14,126 nucleotides of DNA from an uncultured Clostridia bacterium (lineage in GTDB: Bacteria; Bacillota; Clostridia; Oscillospirales; Ruminococcaceae): positions 1 to 14,126 of the forward strand of contig CALBGD010000292.1 in the NCBI GenBank assembly GCA_937893735.1. The letters run 5' to 3'. Under the pieces are notes generated by a model. It saw nothing but the letters and a program-made list of their open reading frames with translations. It was not told the origin of the DNA and made no database searches. Below, in pieces: positions 1 to 6,043 of the stretch. Numbering within the stretch: position 1 is the first letter of the stretch; each line of letters starts with the position of its first letter. The position numbers and the translations under genes were made by a program.

Positions 1-1
1 A

Positions 2-30
2 TTGCATTTGTCAACCCTTTGTGATAGAAT
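2..30 (+). promoter_or_regulatory. Weak candidate promoter before the first gene
   Basis: TTGCAT (2-7) and TAGAAT (25-30) are separated by 17 bases and lie about 50 bases before the first start codon. The -10 is good but the -35 matches only three of six consensus bases. The window edge cuts off the upstream context, so this is a weak call. Confidence 0.25.
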
Positions 31-81
31 ACCATCAACCGAAGTAATCTCGGAATAACATTGCACAAGGAGGTAACTTTT

Positions 82-372
82 ATGACCAACGAAAAGAAAG
101 AAGAAATTATCGCAGCAATGACAGGCTTACTTGAACAGCTGTCCAACAGCGAACCGCCGAAAATCGGACCCTCCCATGCTCCCGAACCAGTGGTCGAAAT
201 GCTCACCATCAAGGAATGCACTGACGTTATCAAGGGTCTGAACGAATACACCGTAAGGCAGCTTGTTCTGCGCAAAGAACTACCCTCCATCAGAACGGGT
301 CAGGGAAAGCGCGGGAAAATGCTTGTCCCGAAAGCAGCGCTGATGGCGTATTTTACCGGAGGTAAGCTATGA
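82..372 (+). CDS. Small excisionase-like helix-turn-helix DNA-binding protein
   Basis: This is a 96-residue protein. The start at 82 is chosen because AAGGAGG sits at 68-74, seven bases upstream; a TTG at 61 lies before that site and is rejected. The N-terminal 40 residues are charged and Pro-rich. From about residue 40 it reads LTIKECTDVIKGLNEYTVRQ, then LPSIRTG and a basic GQGKRGK stretch before LVPKAALMAYF. This is the layout of the MerR/excisionase-type (HTH_17) winged HTH, in which a helix-turn-helix is followed by a basic wing. Such proteins in integrative elements act as excision directionality factors or local regulators; which role applies here is inference. It is not next to the integrase, as a classic Xis would be, but directly precedes the replication gene, whose ATG overlaps its stop (ATGA). 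A regulator of replication or transfer is therefore equally plausible. Confidence 0.7.
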   Translation: MTNEKKEEIIAAMTGLLEQLSNSEPPKIGPSHAPEPVVEMLTIKECTDVIKGLNEYTVRQLVLRKELPSIRTGQGKRGKMLVPKAALMAYFTGGKL

Positions 373-1292
373 TAGAACAGATAATCAAGCTACTTAATTC
401 AAATAACACAGTATCTGCAAACCGACTGCTCGCTCATGCTCTGGGGATAAAAGCGGCTCTGCTCTTTAATTCCCTTGTCGGAAAGCAGGCATACTATGAG
501 AAACATTCCATGCTTGACAGCGAAGGCTGGTTCTATTCGACAATCGAGGATATGCAGGAAAGCACAGCGCTGTCCCGCTGTCAGCAGCACAAAGCTATCG
601 GCGTTCTTGTCAAGGCAGGACTTATTGATTACCGCACAGGAGGTGTGCACTGCCGCCGTCATTTTCGTGTTTGTGATGATACGGCGCAGCTCAAAAAGCA
701 CCTCATAAAAGGTGCAGAAAAGTTGAATAGTACCATGTCGAAAATTGACGATGCACCTCGCGAAAATACAGCATACTGCCCTGTCGAAAAAGCTCAAAGC
801 ACATTGCAGGAAATCGACAATACCTTTATATATAATCTTAATAATCAAACAAAAGACAATAATCCTTATCCATCAATCATATCCGACGGGACGGATATGG
901 CGGGAAATTCGCAAATCCTTTTTTCTTCCGAAGAACGCAGCGATTACCGTGACATTATCCGTGAAAATATCGAGTACGACTGCTTTGCCAAGGATAAAGC
1001 TCGAGTGGACGAGCTGGTTGAGATAATGCTAGATGTGGTGTGTTCGGCAAAAAGCACTACCCGCGTGAACAGCGAGGAAATTCCAACTAGTACGGTTAAA
1101 AGCCGTTTTCTAAAACTCACTCATGAGCATATCGAATATGTGCTGACTGCACTCGGGAATAATACCTCCGATGTTCGGAACATTCGCGCATATCTTATAA
1201 CGGCGCTGTATAATGCTCTCATTACGATGGACAACTATTACACGGCTCTGGTTAATCACGATATGTACGGAAAGCCCGACCGCTCAGAATGA
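369..1292 (+). CDS. Element replication initiator-like protein (winged helix plus DUF6017)
   Basis: This is a 307-residue protein. The start at 369 has GGAGG at 358-362, and its ATG overlaps the previous stop by 4 bases, so the two are probably translationally coupled. Residues 15-105 look like a winged helix of the phage or plasmid replisome-organizer type: EGWFYSTIEDMQESTALS, a recognition helix with QQHKAI, then KAGLIDYR. Residues 110-190 form a low-complexity polar linker. Residues 190-300 match what I recognise as DUF6017, the C-terminal domain of 'replication initiator protein A' in Clostridia elements: IRENIEYDCF, VKSRFLKLTHEHIEYVL, VRNIRAYLITALYNA and the closing YYTALVNHDMYG. The family is expected to start replication of the circularised element. 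This is inferred from family and neighbourhood (relaxase and integrase downstream), not shown. The gene is intact and of usual length. Confidence 0.75.
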   Translation: MIEQIIKLLNSNNTVSANRLLAHALGIKAALLFNSLVGKQAYYEKHSMLDSEGWFYSTIEDMQESTALSRCQQHKAIGVLVKAGLIDYRTGGVHCRRHFRVCDDTAQLKKHLIKGAEKLNSTMSKIDDAPRENTAYCPVEKAQSTLQEIDNTFIYNLNNQTKDNNPYPSIISDGTDMAGNSQILFSSEERSDYRDIIRENIEYDCFAKDKARVDELVEIMLDVVCSAKSTTRVNSEEIPTSTVKSRFLKLTHEHIEYVLTALGNNTSDVRNIRAYLITALYNALITMDNYYTALVNHDMYGKPDRSE

Positions 1293-1400
1293 GAAATCCG
1301 AAAAGAAAAATAATGCAGGATTTTGAGATTTTCTCAATTCTCCGGGCAGTTCATTCTGAACGGTTTTATAATTTTCCTCGTTTCACTGACAAAGTGTCCG

Positions 1401-1465
1401 AGAGGGGGTTGGGGGATTTTCCCCAACTCAATGTGATAATGACGGGCGCAGCTTGTCACTATCAC
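1401..1465 (+). other. Candidate origin of transfer (oriT) with two inverted repeats
   Basis: The 285 bases between the initiator and the relaxase hold no convincing gene. They contain two adjacent inverted repeats. The first is GTTGGGG (1408-1414) with CCCCAAC (1421-1427) around a 6-base loop. The second is GTGATAATGAC (1433-1443) with GTCACTATCAC (1455-1465) around an 11-base loop, with one mismatch. A smaller palindrome, TTGAGA-TTT-TCTCAA, lies at 1323-1337. Hairpins in the non-coding leader of a relaxase gene are the usual layout of the cognate oriT, where the relaxase nicks next to a stem. The nic site cannot be assigned by eye. The stems could instead be binding sites of the initiator. 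Confidence 0.5.
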
Positions 1466-1577
1466 TATTGAGTTTAGCAACAACGACAACAGCCGTCAGT
1501 TTTTCTTGAAAATCCGAAACATTATCGGCGAGCGATTTGAAGAAAAATGAAAAATCAACAGAAAGGAGATGAAGCGT

Positions 1578-2201
1578 ATGAGCGAGAAAAATCCAAAAGG
1601 GCTGTCTGTTTCATTTCGTGTGGATAGTGGTTTTCTTGACCACAACAACCGAGTTATCACCGCTCATAATGTAGATATCTCACGAACAGCCGACAACGTT
1701 ACCTACGCGAAAATCGACCTGCACGATTTTTATGAACAGATTTTCGGCAAGGCTCTTGCGGAATACAACGCAAAGCAGAAACGCGCTGACCGCCAAATCC
1801 CCAACTACTACGAACACGTCAAGAAATCTGGCAAGGGCAAATTGTTTTACGAGGTAGTTGTTCAGTTCGGTGATTTACTCGACTGCGGAGTTGGCTCGGA
1901 AAATTGGAATACGGCGAAATCCATGCTGGACGATTATATGCGCGAATTTGAGCAGCGCAATCCTAACCTCAAAGTGTTCAATGCCGTAATGCACCTTGAC
2001 GAAAGTACGCCGCACCTGCATATTGACTTCGTTCCCGTGGCTCACAAGGGACAGCGTGGTATGCCGCTGAAAAATTCTATGAGCGGTGCTTTGCGTGAGC
2101 AAGGCTTTTCCTCTGCGAACCGAATGGAGAACGAGTGGACTGCCTGGTCGGAAAGCGAGCGCTCGTTTATGGAGCAGATTTTGCTGAAGCACGGTTTGTA
2201 G
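1578..2201 (+). CDS. MOBV (Mob_Pre) relaxase, N-terminal catalytic part, ended by an in-frame TAG
   Basis: This 207-residue reading frame starts at ATG 1578, with AGGAG at 1564-1568 nine bases upstream; an ATG at 1569 lies too close to that site. It carries the signature of Mob_Pre/MobV plasmid recombination relaxases, H-x-D-E-x-T-P-H-x-H at residues 139-148 (HLDESTPHLH). These histidines coordinate the metal that supports nicking at oriT. The N-terminal segment with HNVDISRTADN (30-40) fits motif I of the family. The domain closes with the family's usual EQILLKHG. The next codon but one is TAG (2199-2201). The same frame then continues without another stop to 3278, with family-like sequence beginning at once (HLSVEDYKK). 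Parent and downstream part are therefore one gene interrupted by a single codon. Either the relaxase is broken or truncated, or the TAG is read through. The catalytic motifs are complete in this part. Confidence 0.8.
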   Translation: MSEKNPKGLSVSFRVDSGFLDHNNRVITAHNVDISRTADNVTYAKIDLHDFYEQIFGKALAEYNAKQKRADRQIPNYYEHVKKSGKGKLFYEVVVQFGDLLDCGVGSENWNTAKSMLDDYMREFEQRNPNLKVFNAVMHLDESTPHLHIDFVPVAHKGQRGMPLKNSMSGALREQGFSSANRMENEWTAWSESERSFMEQILLKHGL

Positions 2202-2231
2202 CGAGAGGATAAGAATGTTCGCCGTCCGCAT

Positions 2232-3278
2232 TTGTCGGTTGAGGACTACAAGAAGGCTGCGCTTGAAGCAAGGAATATCAGCGAAATAAACGCACATATC
2301 ACCGCACTGAAAAAGAAACCCGAAAAGGAGTTTACCTTCAAGGACGCTGCTCTGCTGAACAATCAGAACGACTTCCTGCGTGCAGAAATCATGAAGCGCA
2401 ACGAAACTATTTCCGATTTAAGCAAGCGTGCAAACGCCGCCTTTGTCCCAGTGATTGTTTATAACCCCGACAAGATGCAATACATATCGGACGGGCTGGC
2501 TCGGGCAAAAATACCGTTTGTTGCAGAGAGCAACACGCTCTACATTCCTGATTACGCACTGGAAACGGCAAGGGCAATTTCACGGCACTACAAGCCGAGC
2601 GAGAATGCGACTTCGATTTGTGAACAGATAAAGCTGGATATTGACAGATTGGTGTATTCCTCGGATAGCTTTGGGGACTTGCTTGCAAGGCTGAAAGAGC
2701 GTGGTTACGAAATCAAGCGGGGCAAATATATTTCCGTCAAAGCGCCGTCTGCGGAACGCTTTGTACGGCTGAAAACTCTCGGCGAGGAATATCTACCTAA
2801 AAACCTTGAACGGCGCATAGCTGAAAGCGGGCGGTTCGTTGACTGCGTTCGGGACAAGGCGCAAACTGCAAATCCTGTTGAAAAGCGATTTCACGTTACC
2901 ATTCTTAGCGTCACAACAGCTGTTACGCAATTCCGACTTGAACCGAAGAAAAGCAATGCACACAGGCACTACTGCTTTCAGAATGACGCTCAGATAAACT
3001 ATCTGTCGCAGCAGCTTCTGACTATCGGGGAGTTCAGAATTACCTCCCGCGACGACATCTACGCAAAGGCGCAGAATTTGCAGAGGACTATACACAAAAT
3101 GCGTTCCAATGGTGAAAATTCCGAGCCGGAAGAAACGAATTTGAAGCGCATTAATGAACTTATCAAGTCTTACGAGGAGATAGTCGAGGGCAATTACATA
3201 GATAATCTTATAAAAGCGCAGAAGTCACGGGAAGCTGCAGCACAAAGGACGGAGAAATCTCCAAAGCACAAAAGATGA
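2232..3278 (+). CDS. C-terminal part of the same split relaxase/mobilization protein
   Basis: This is the same frame as the relaxase N-terminal part, separated by one TAG at 2199-2201. The first possible start codon after it is TTG at 2232, but no ribosome site lies at a usable distance, so independent translation is doubtful. The 348 residues are hydrophilic, with a coiled-coil-like region near the start (EINAHITALKKK, DFLRAEIMKRNETISDL). A block at about residues 145-190 (FGDLLARLKERGYEIKRGKY, then ERFVRLKTLGEEY) is the conserved C-terminal motif seen in relaxase/mobilization proteins of Clostridia elements. The tail is basic (KSPKHKR). The undamaged gene would be 1578-3278, 566 codons plus stop, within the usual range for the family. 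The absence of any other stop or frameshift over 1,077 bases means the interruption is recent, is read through, or is a sequence error. Confidence 0.65.
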   Translation: MSVEDYKKAALEARNISEINAHITALKKKPEKEFTFKDAALLNNQNDFLRAEIMKRNETISDLSKRANAAFVPVIVYNPDKMQYISDGLARAKIPFVAESNTLYIPDYALETARAISRHYKPSENATSICEQIKLDIDRLVYSSDSFGDLLARLKERGYEIKRGKYISVKAPSAERFVRLKTLGEEYLPKNLERRIAESGRFVDCVRDKAQTANPVEKRFHVTILSVTTAVTQFRLEPKKSNAHRHYCFQNDAQINYLSQQLLTIGEFRITSRDDIYAKAQNLQRTIHKMRSNGENSEPEETNLKRINELIKSYEEIVEGNYIDNLIKAQKSREAAAQRTEKSPKHKR

Positions 3279-3289
3279 CGATATGCCTC

Positions 3290-3318
3290 TTGACAAATCA
3301 CACTTTAAAGCGTAAAAT
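3290..3318 (+). promoter_or_regulatory. Sigma-A promoter of the integrase gene
   Basis: TTGACA (3290-3295) and TAAAAT (3313-3318) are separated by exactly 17 bases, and the -10 is 51 bases before the integrase start. The -35 is perfect and the -10 is 5/6. The integrase therefore probably has its own transcript, independent of the relaxase operon. Confidence 0.75.
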
Positions 3319-3369
3319 AGAATTGCAGAGGGTATGTCATAAATCTACGATATTTAAGGAGAGTATCAT

Positions 3370-4506
3370 ATGGCTACCATTACAAAACGAGGGGAAACCT
3401 TCAGAATTAAGGTGTCATTAGGCTATGACGCCAATGGAAAACAAATCGTCAAATCAACTACATTTGCGCCTCCGATAGGAGCAACGCCACGGAAAGCTGA
3501 AAAACTTGCACAGGAATACGCTCTTGATTTCGAGCGCCACTGCAAGGGCTATGCACAGCTCAACGAGAATATGCGATTTTCGGAACTTGCGGACTGGTAC
3601 TTTGAAAACTACGCCCCAGTGGAGCTGAAAGAGGGAACGCTCTACAACTACAAAAGTGCCTACAAGAACCACATTGAACCTGTTCTGGGAAATCTGCGGG
3701 TCAAGGACATCAATACGCCAAGGCTCACAACATTTGTTCAGTCCCTCAAAGTCAAGCCCGAAACTGTGCGGAAGATTTATGTTGTTGTGCAGAGCATATT
3801 TCACCGTGGTGTTGAGCAGGGATTTATTCGTGATACTCCGTGCAGAAATGTCATTCTTCCGAAAAACAAGGGCAAAAAGAAAAAGCCCGTCCTTGACGAA
3901 GAACAGACCAAGCGGTTTATGGAGCTTCTTGAAACAAAGCCCTGCGACCTTGATGTTAAGCGAATGATTAAGGTGCTGCTGTACACGGGGCTGCGAAGCG
4001 GAGAAATGCTTGCACTTTCATGGCAGGACATCAATTTTGATGAAATGACTATCTCGGTCAATCACAACCTTGCCGATGTAGGTGGAAAACACTGGCTCGC
4101 CAGCCCGAAAACGGAAAGCAGTATCCGAACAATCGGAATGAGCGCGGCTCTTGCGAAGATTTTCAGAGAGCAGAAATCCTATCAGGAACAGCTTATCAGC
4201 GCTCTCGGCGGGAAATTCGCTCACTCGGAAATTGTGTTCACTTCCGCAAACGGGAATTTTCGCGACAGGTCGGCGCTCCGAACGTCATTCAAACGTTTCC
4301 TCAAAGGCACGGAGTTTGAGTTCCTTACCCTGCATCAGTTACGGCACTGCAATGCAACGTTACTGCTGAACAGCGGAGTAGACCTAAAGGTAGTATCGGA
4401 ACACCTCGGTCACTGCAACATAGGAGTTACAGCAAACATCTACGCAGATGTCCTCAAAAGCACCAAAGCGAAAGTTGCGGATCTGATTTCTTTAAAGCTG
4501 GCATAA
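3370..4506 (+). CDS. int: Tyrosine-recombinase integrase of the element
   Basis: This is a 378-residue site-specific recombinase, the usual length for integrases of Tn916-type and related elements. ATG 3370 has AAGGAG at 3357-3362. Residues 1-60 form a small beta-rich arm-binding domain (ITKRGETFRIKVSLGYDANG). Residues 68-155 are the SAM-like core-binding domain (FSELADWYFENYAP). Residues 175-378 are the catalytic domain, with a complete active site: R209 (TGLRSGE), K247 (SPKTES), H322 and R325 (LHQLRH), H348 (LGH) and nucleophile Y358 (IYADV). It should catalyse integration and excision. The gene is convergent with rpsI, and its stop is about 120 bases from the rpsI stop, so rpsI is the inferred target. 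No separate xis lies beside it; the HTH gene at 82-372 is a candidate partner. Confidence 0.95.
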   Translation: MATITKRGETFRIKVSLGYDANGKQIVKSTTFAPPIGATPRKAEKLAQEYALDFERHCKGYAQLNENMRFSELADWYFENYAPVELKEGTLYNYKSAYKNHIEPVLGNLRVKDINTPRLTTFVQSLKVKPETVRKIYVVVQSIFHRGVEQGFIRDTPCRNVILPKNKGKKKKPVLDEEQTKRFMELLETKPCDLDVKRMIKVLLYTGLRSGEMLALSWQDINFDEMTISVNHNLADVGGKHWLASPKTESSIRTIGMSAALAKIFREQKSYQEQLISALGGKFAHSEIVFTSANGNFRDRSALRTSFKRFLKGTEFEFLTLHQLRHCNATLLLNSGVDLKVVSEHLGHCNIGVTANIYADVLKSTKAKVADLISLKLA

Positions 4507-4509
4507 CAA

Positions 4510-4538
4510 AAATCCTCCCCGAAAGTCGGAGAGGATTT
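4510..4538. terminator. Hairpin terminator between integrase and rpsI
   Basis: AAATCCTCCCCGA (4510-4522) pairs with TCGGAGAGGATTT (4526-4538), giving a 13-bp stem with one mismatch and a 3-base loop, four bases after the integrase stop. On the minus strand the stem is followed directly by a T-run (ATTTTTG), so it also suits termination of the rpsI transcript. On the plus strand the following bases are TAAAAAG, a poorer tail. Confidence 0.65.
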
Positions 4539-4550
4539 AAAAAGTTCTCT

Positions 4551-4572
4551 GATAAAGACCAGATAAAGACCA
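4551..4572 (+). repeat. Tandem 11-bp repeat, candidate integrase arm-type sites
   Basis: GATAAAGACCA occurs twice back to back (4551-4561 and 4562-4572), between the integrase gene and rpsI. Short direct repeats just inside the end of an element are typical arm-binding sites for integrases with an N-terminal arm-binding domain, as this one has. The function is inferred from position. Confidence 0.55.
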
Positions 4573-4591
4573 ATTTGATAACTTGATTACC

Positions 4592-4617
4592 ACAAACCGC
4601 TTGGTAAAGCCGTTTGT
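4592..4617. repeat. Imperfect inverted repeat near the attachment junction
   Basis: ACAAACCGCTT (4592-4602) and AAGCCGTTTGT (4607-4617) are 11-bp arms with one mismatch around a 4-base centre. It lies 12 bases before the rpsI stop. It may be a core-type or accessory recombinase site, or a stem in the rpsI 3' untranslated region; no T-run follows it on either strand. Confidence 0.4.
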
Positions 4618-4625
4618 AAGGGCTT

Positions 4626-4655
4626 TGATTATCTCTTGGAGAACTGAGGAGCGCG
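4626..4655. other. Inferred attachment junction at the rpsI 3' end
   Basis: The integrase end of the element abuts the last codons of rpsI, and those codons still encode the canonical APQFSKR tail. Elements that insert into a conserved gene's 3' end carry a copy of that end, so the gene stays intact, and rpsI is a known target in Firmicutes elements. The second copy should lie to the left of the window and was not seen within it, so the exact core is undefined. Confidence 0.4.
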
Positions 4656-5027
4656 ACGTGCAGCCTTGAGACCGTACTTCTTTCTTTCCTTCATTCTCGG
4701 ATCACGAGTGAGGAAGCCAGCCTTCTTGAGGACGGGGCGCAGCTCGTCGGAATACTGGAGGAGGGCTCTGGAAAGGCCGTGACGGATAGCGCCTGCCTGA
4801 CCGGTAACACCGCCGCCTGCAACAGTAGCAACGATATCGAACTTTTCAATGGTATCTGTGAGGGTCAGGGGCTGACGAACGATCAGCTTGAGGGTCTCCA
4901 GACCGAAATAGTCATCGATGGAACGGCCATTTACAGTGATGGTGCCGCTTCCGGGGTAAACTCTGACTCTGGCAACAGAGTGCTTTCTTCTGCCGGTGCC
5001 ATAGTAATAAGGCTTAGAATCGTACAT
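4629..5027 (-). CDS. rpsI: 30S ribosomal protein S9
   Basis: This is a 132-residue protein of standard length for bacterial S9. It begins [20 protein letters not shown] and has the family blocks [44 protein letters not shown] and the C-terminal [13 protein letters not shown]9 sits in the 30S head, and its basic C-terminal tail reaches the P-site tRNA, so the terminal KR matters. That tail is intact even though an element adjoins the stop codon. ATG is at 5025-5027. Its ribosome site (TAAGGAGGG) overlaps the rplM stop codon, with 14 bases between the two genes, so they form one operon with coupled translation. Confidence 0.98.
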   Translation of the reverse strand: MYDSKPYYYGTGRRKHSVARVRVYPGSGTITVNGRSIDDYFGLETLKLIVRQPLTLTDTIEKFDIVATVAGGGVTGQAGAIRHGLSRALLQYSDELRPVLKKAGFLTRDPRMKERKKYGLKAARRAPQFSKR

Positions 5028-5041
5028 TGTTCAGGCCCTCC

Positions 5042-5470
5042 TTATATCTTGTATTCAACGGGCTTCTGAGCCGCATTGTTGTGCTCTGCACCTGCGTAGC
5101 AGCGCAGTCTTGTGAGAGCCTTTCTGCCGAGTGTGGTGTTGGGCAGCATACCATTTACAGCGATGGTCATTGCCTTCTCGGGATTCTCCTTCATCAGCTT
5201 GTCATAGCCGACTTCCTTGAGGTGGCCGATCCAGCCGGTGTGCCATCTGTAAACCTTCTTCTCCAGCTTCTTGCCGGTGAGGACTGCCTTTGCGCAGTTG
5301 ATGATGATAACATGATCGCCGCAGTCGCAGTGGGGAGCGAATGTCGGCTTGTGCTTGCCTCTCAGGATATGAGCGGCTGTTGCAGCTACACGGCCGAGGG
5401 GCTTGTCAGCTGCGTCGAGAATATACCAGCTGCGCTCAACTTCGGCAGCCTTGGGCATATATGTTGACAT
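5042..5470 (-). CDS. rplM: 50S ribosomal protein L13
   Basis: This 142-residue protein is the usual size for L13. It begins MSTYMPKAAEVERSWYILDA and has the typical KPLGRVAATAAHILRGKHK, CGDHVIIINCAKAVLTGKK, YRWHTGWIGHLKE and MLPNTTLGRKALTRLRCYAG blocks. L13 is an early assembly protein of the 50S subunit. ATG 5468-5470 is preceded by AAGGAGG (5479-5485) with 8-base spacing. It is the first gene of the rplM-rpsI operon, a conserved order in Firmicutes. A short hairpin leader and a perfect promoter precede it. Autoregulation through an L13 leader is known in Firmicutes and is plausible here. Confidence 0.98.
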   Translation of the reverse strand: MSTYMPKAAEVERSWYILDAADKPLGRVAATAAHILRGKHKPTFAPHCDCGDHVIIINCAKAVLTGKKLEKKVYRWHTGWIGHLKEVGYDKLMKENPEKAMTIAVNGMLPNTTLGRKALTRLRCYAGAEHNNAAQKPVEYKI

Positions 5471-5498
5471 ATTTGTTTCCTCCTTATTTCAAGTTTAC

Positions 5499-5519
5499 GG
5501 CATTTATCGCGTAAATGCC
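5499..5519 (-). promoter_or_regulatory. Leader hairpin of rplM-rpsI, candidate L13 leader
   Basis: GGCATTTA and TAAATGCC form a perfect 8-bp stem around a 5-base loop in the 5' untranslated region, 13 bases upstream of the rplM ribosome site. Firmicutes rplM-rpsI transcripts often carry a structured autoregulatory leader (the Rfam L13_leader). I assign this hairpin by position and structure only. Confidence 0.5.
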
Positions 5520-5535
5520 TCTATGCAACGTTAAT

Positions 5536-5564
5536 ATTATACTCGTTTCCTCCGGCTTTGTCAA
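5536..5564 (-). promoter_or_regulatory. Perfect-consensus promoter of rplM-rpsI
   Basis: On the minus strand, TTGACA (5559-5564) and TATAAT (5536-5541) are separated by 17 bases. All twelve consensus positions match, as expected for a strongly expressed ribosomal operon. The leader before the rplM start is about 60 bases. Confidence 0.9.
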
Positions 5565-5725
5565 GGGTTTTACGGCGTATATTTCAAATATATCCTAAAT
5601 TCTCTTGTTTTCTTTGCGATTCTCTCAGTTTTTCTCGCTTTCTCTGGGTTCATTTCATTTTGTGCGAAGATTTTAAATATGTTAGAATTTGCGCGATTAT
5701 GGGAGAAAACGCGAGAATACGCACA

Positions 5726-5935
5726 TTATTTTAAAATCATGGGATTATCGGTTCTGCCGAGCAGGTAATCCAGGGAAACATCGAAATAATCCGCAATAGC
5801 AATAAGCGTCCGGTAGTCTGCTTCCCGGGCGCCGCTTTCGTATCGGCTGATGGTGTTCTGATTGAGGTCGAGCTCTATCGCAAGGCGCACCTGCGACATT
5901 CCGCGCTTTTCGCGCAGCTCTTTCAGTCTGAACAT
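5726..5935 (-). CDS. Small XRE-family (Cro/CI-like) transcriptional regulator
   Basis: This is a 69-residue protein, almost entirely a HTH_3 domain: LKELREKRGMSQ (helix 1), VRLAIELDLNQNTISRYESG (helices 2-3 with the recognition helix NQNTISRYE), then LIAIADYFDVSLDYLLGR, the classic end of XRE domains. The start at 5933-5935 is chosen because AAGAGG lies 8 bases upstream. Longer frames upstream run through the intergenic operator and encode no family sequence. It has no ligand or dimerisation domain beyond the HTH. It is divergent from the secreted-protein gene at 6044, with two operator-like half-site pairs between them, so it is the likely repressor of that gene and perhaps of itself. A TATACT on its own strand (5956-5961) falls within the operator, but a clear -35 is not visible. 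No terminator was recognised after it. Confidence 0.88.
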   Translation of the reverse strand: MFRLKELREKRGMSQVRLAIELDLNQNTISRYESGAREADYRTLIAIADYFDVSLDYLLGRTDNPMILK

Positions 5936-5947
5936 TCTCATCACCTC

Positions 5948-5976
5948 TTGACAAAAGTATACCATAGTGGTATAAT
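5948..5976 (+). promoter_or_regulatory. Perfect-consensus promoter of the secreted-protein gene
   Basis: TTGACA (5948-5953), a 17-base spacer and TATAAT (5971-5976) match consensus at all positions. The promoter points at the gene starting at 6044. The spacer is occupied almost entirely by a palindrome, and the -35 overlaps the ribosome site of the divergent regulator gene (5944-5949). A promoter this strong normally needs repression. Confidence 0.85.
5958..5974. promoter_or_regulatory. Primary operator: perfect 17-bp palindrome
   Basis: TATACCA-TAG-TGGTATA is a perfect inverted repeat of 7-bp arms. It covers the promoter spacer and the first four bases of the -10. Binding here would block RNA polymerase. 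The adjacent XRE protein is the obvious candidate ligand. Confidence 0.7.
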
Positions 5977-5981
5977 ATAAA

Positions 5982-5998
5982 TATCCCGTTTTGGTATA
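5982..5998. promoter_or_regulatory. Second, degenerate operator
   Basis: TATCCCG-TTT-TGGTATA has the same 7-3-7 layout as the primary operator. The right arm is identical and the left arm matches at 5 of 7 positions. Its centre is 24 bp from the first site, a little over two helical turns, so cooperative binding is possible. Confidence 0.5.
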
Positions 5999-6043
5999 TT
6001 CCATACAGAGCGGAGATAAATTTTATAAGGAAGGTAACAAGGT

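Noticed and set aside
1289..1471. A 60-codon open frame overlapping the stop of the replication initiator
   Set aside because: It has no ribosome site before its ATG, its sequence shows no protein-like pattern, and it runs through the inverted repeats that look like oriT.
2232..2260. Independent translation of the relaxase C-terminal half from TTG 2232
   Set aside because: The nearest purine-rich motif is more than 20 bases upstream, and the residues before the TTG already match the relaxase family, so it is the continuation of one gene.
5565..5725. AT-rich intergenic stretch with repeated CTCT/GCGA motifs and a weak TTGTGC-N17-TAGAAT promoter-like pair
   Set aside because: No gene follows on the plus strand at a sensible distance, the repeats are irregular, and no stable hairpin was found.
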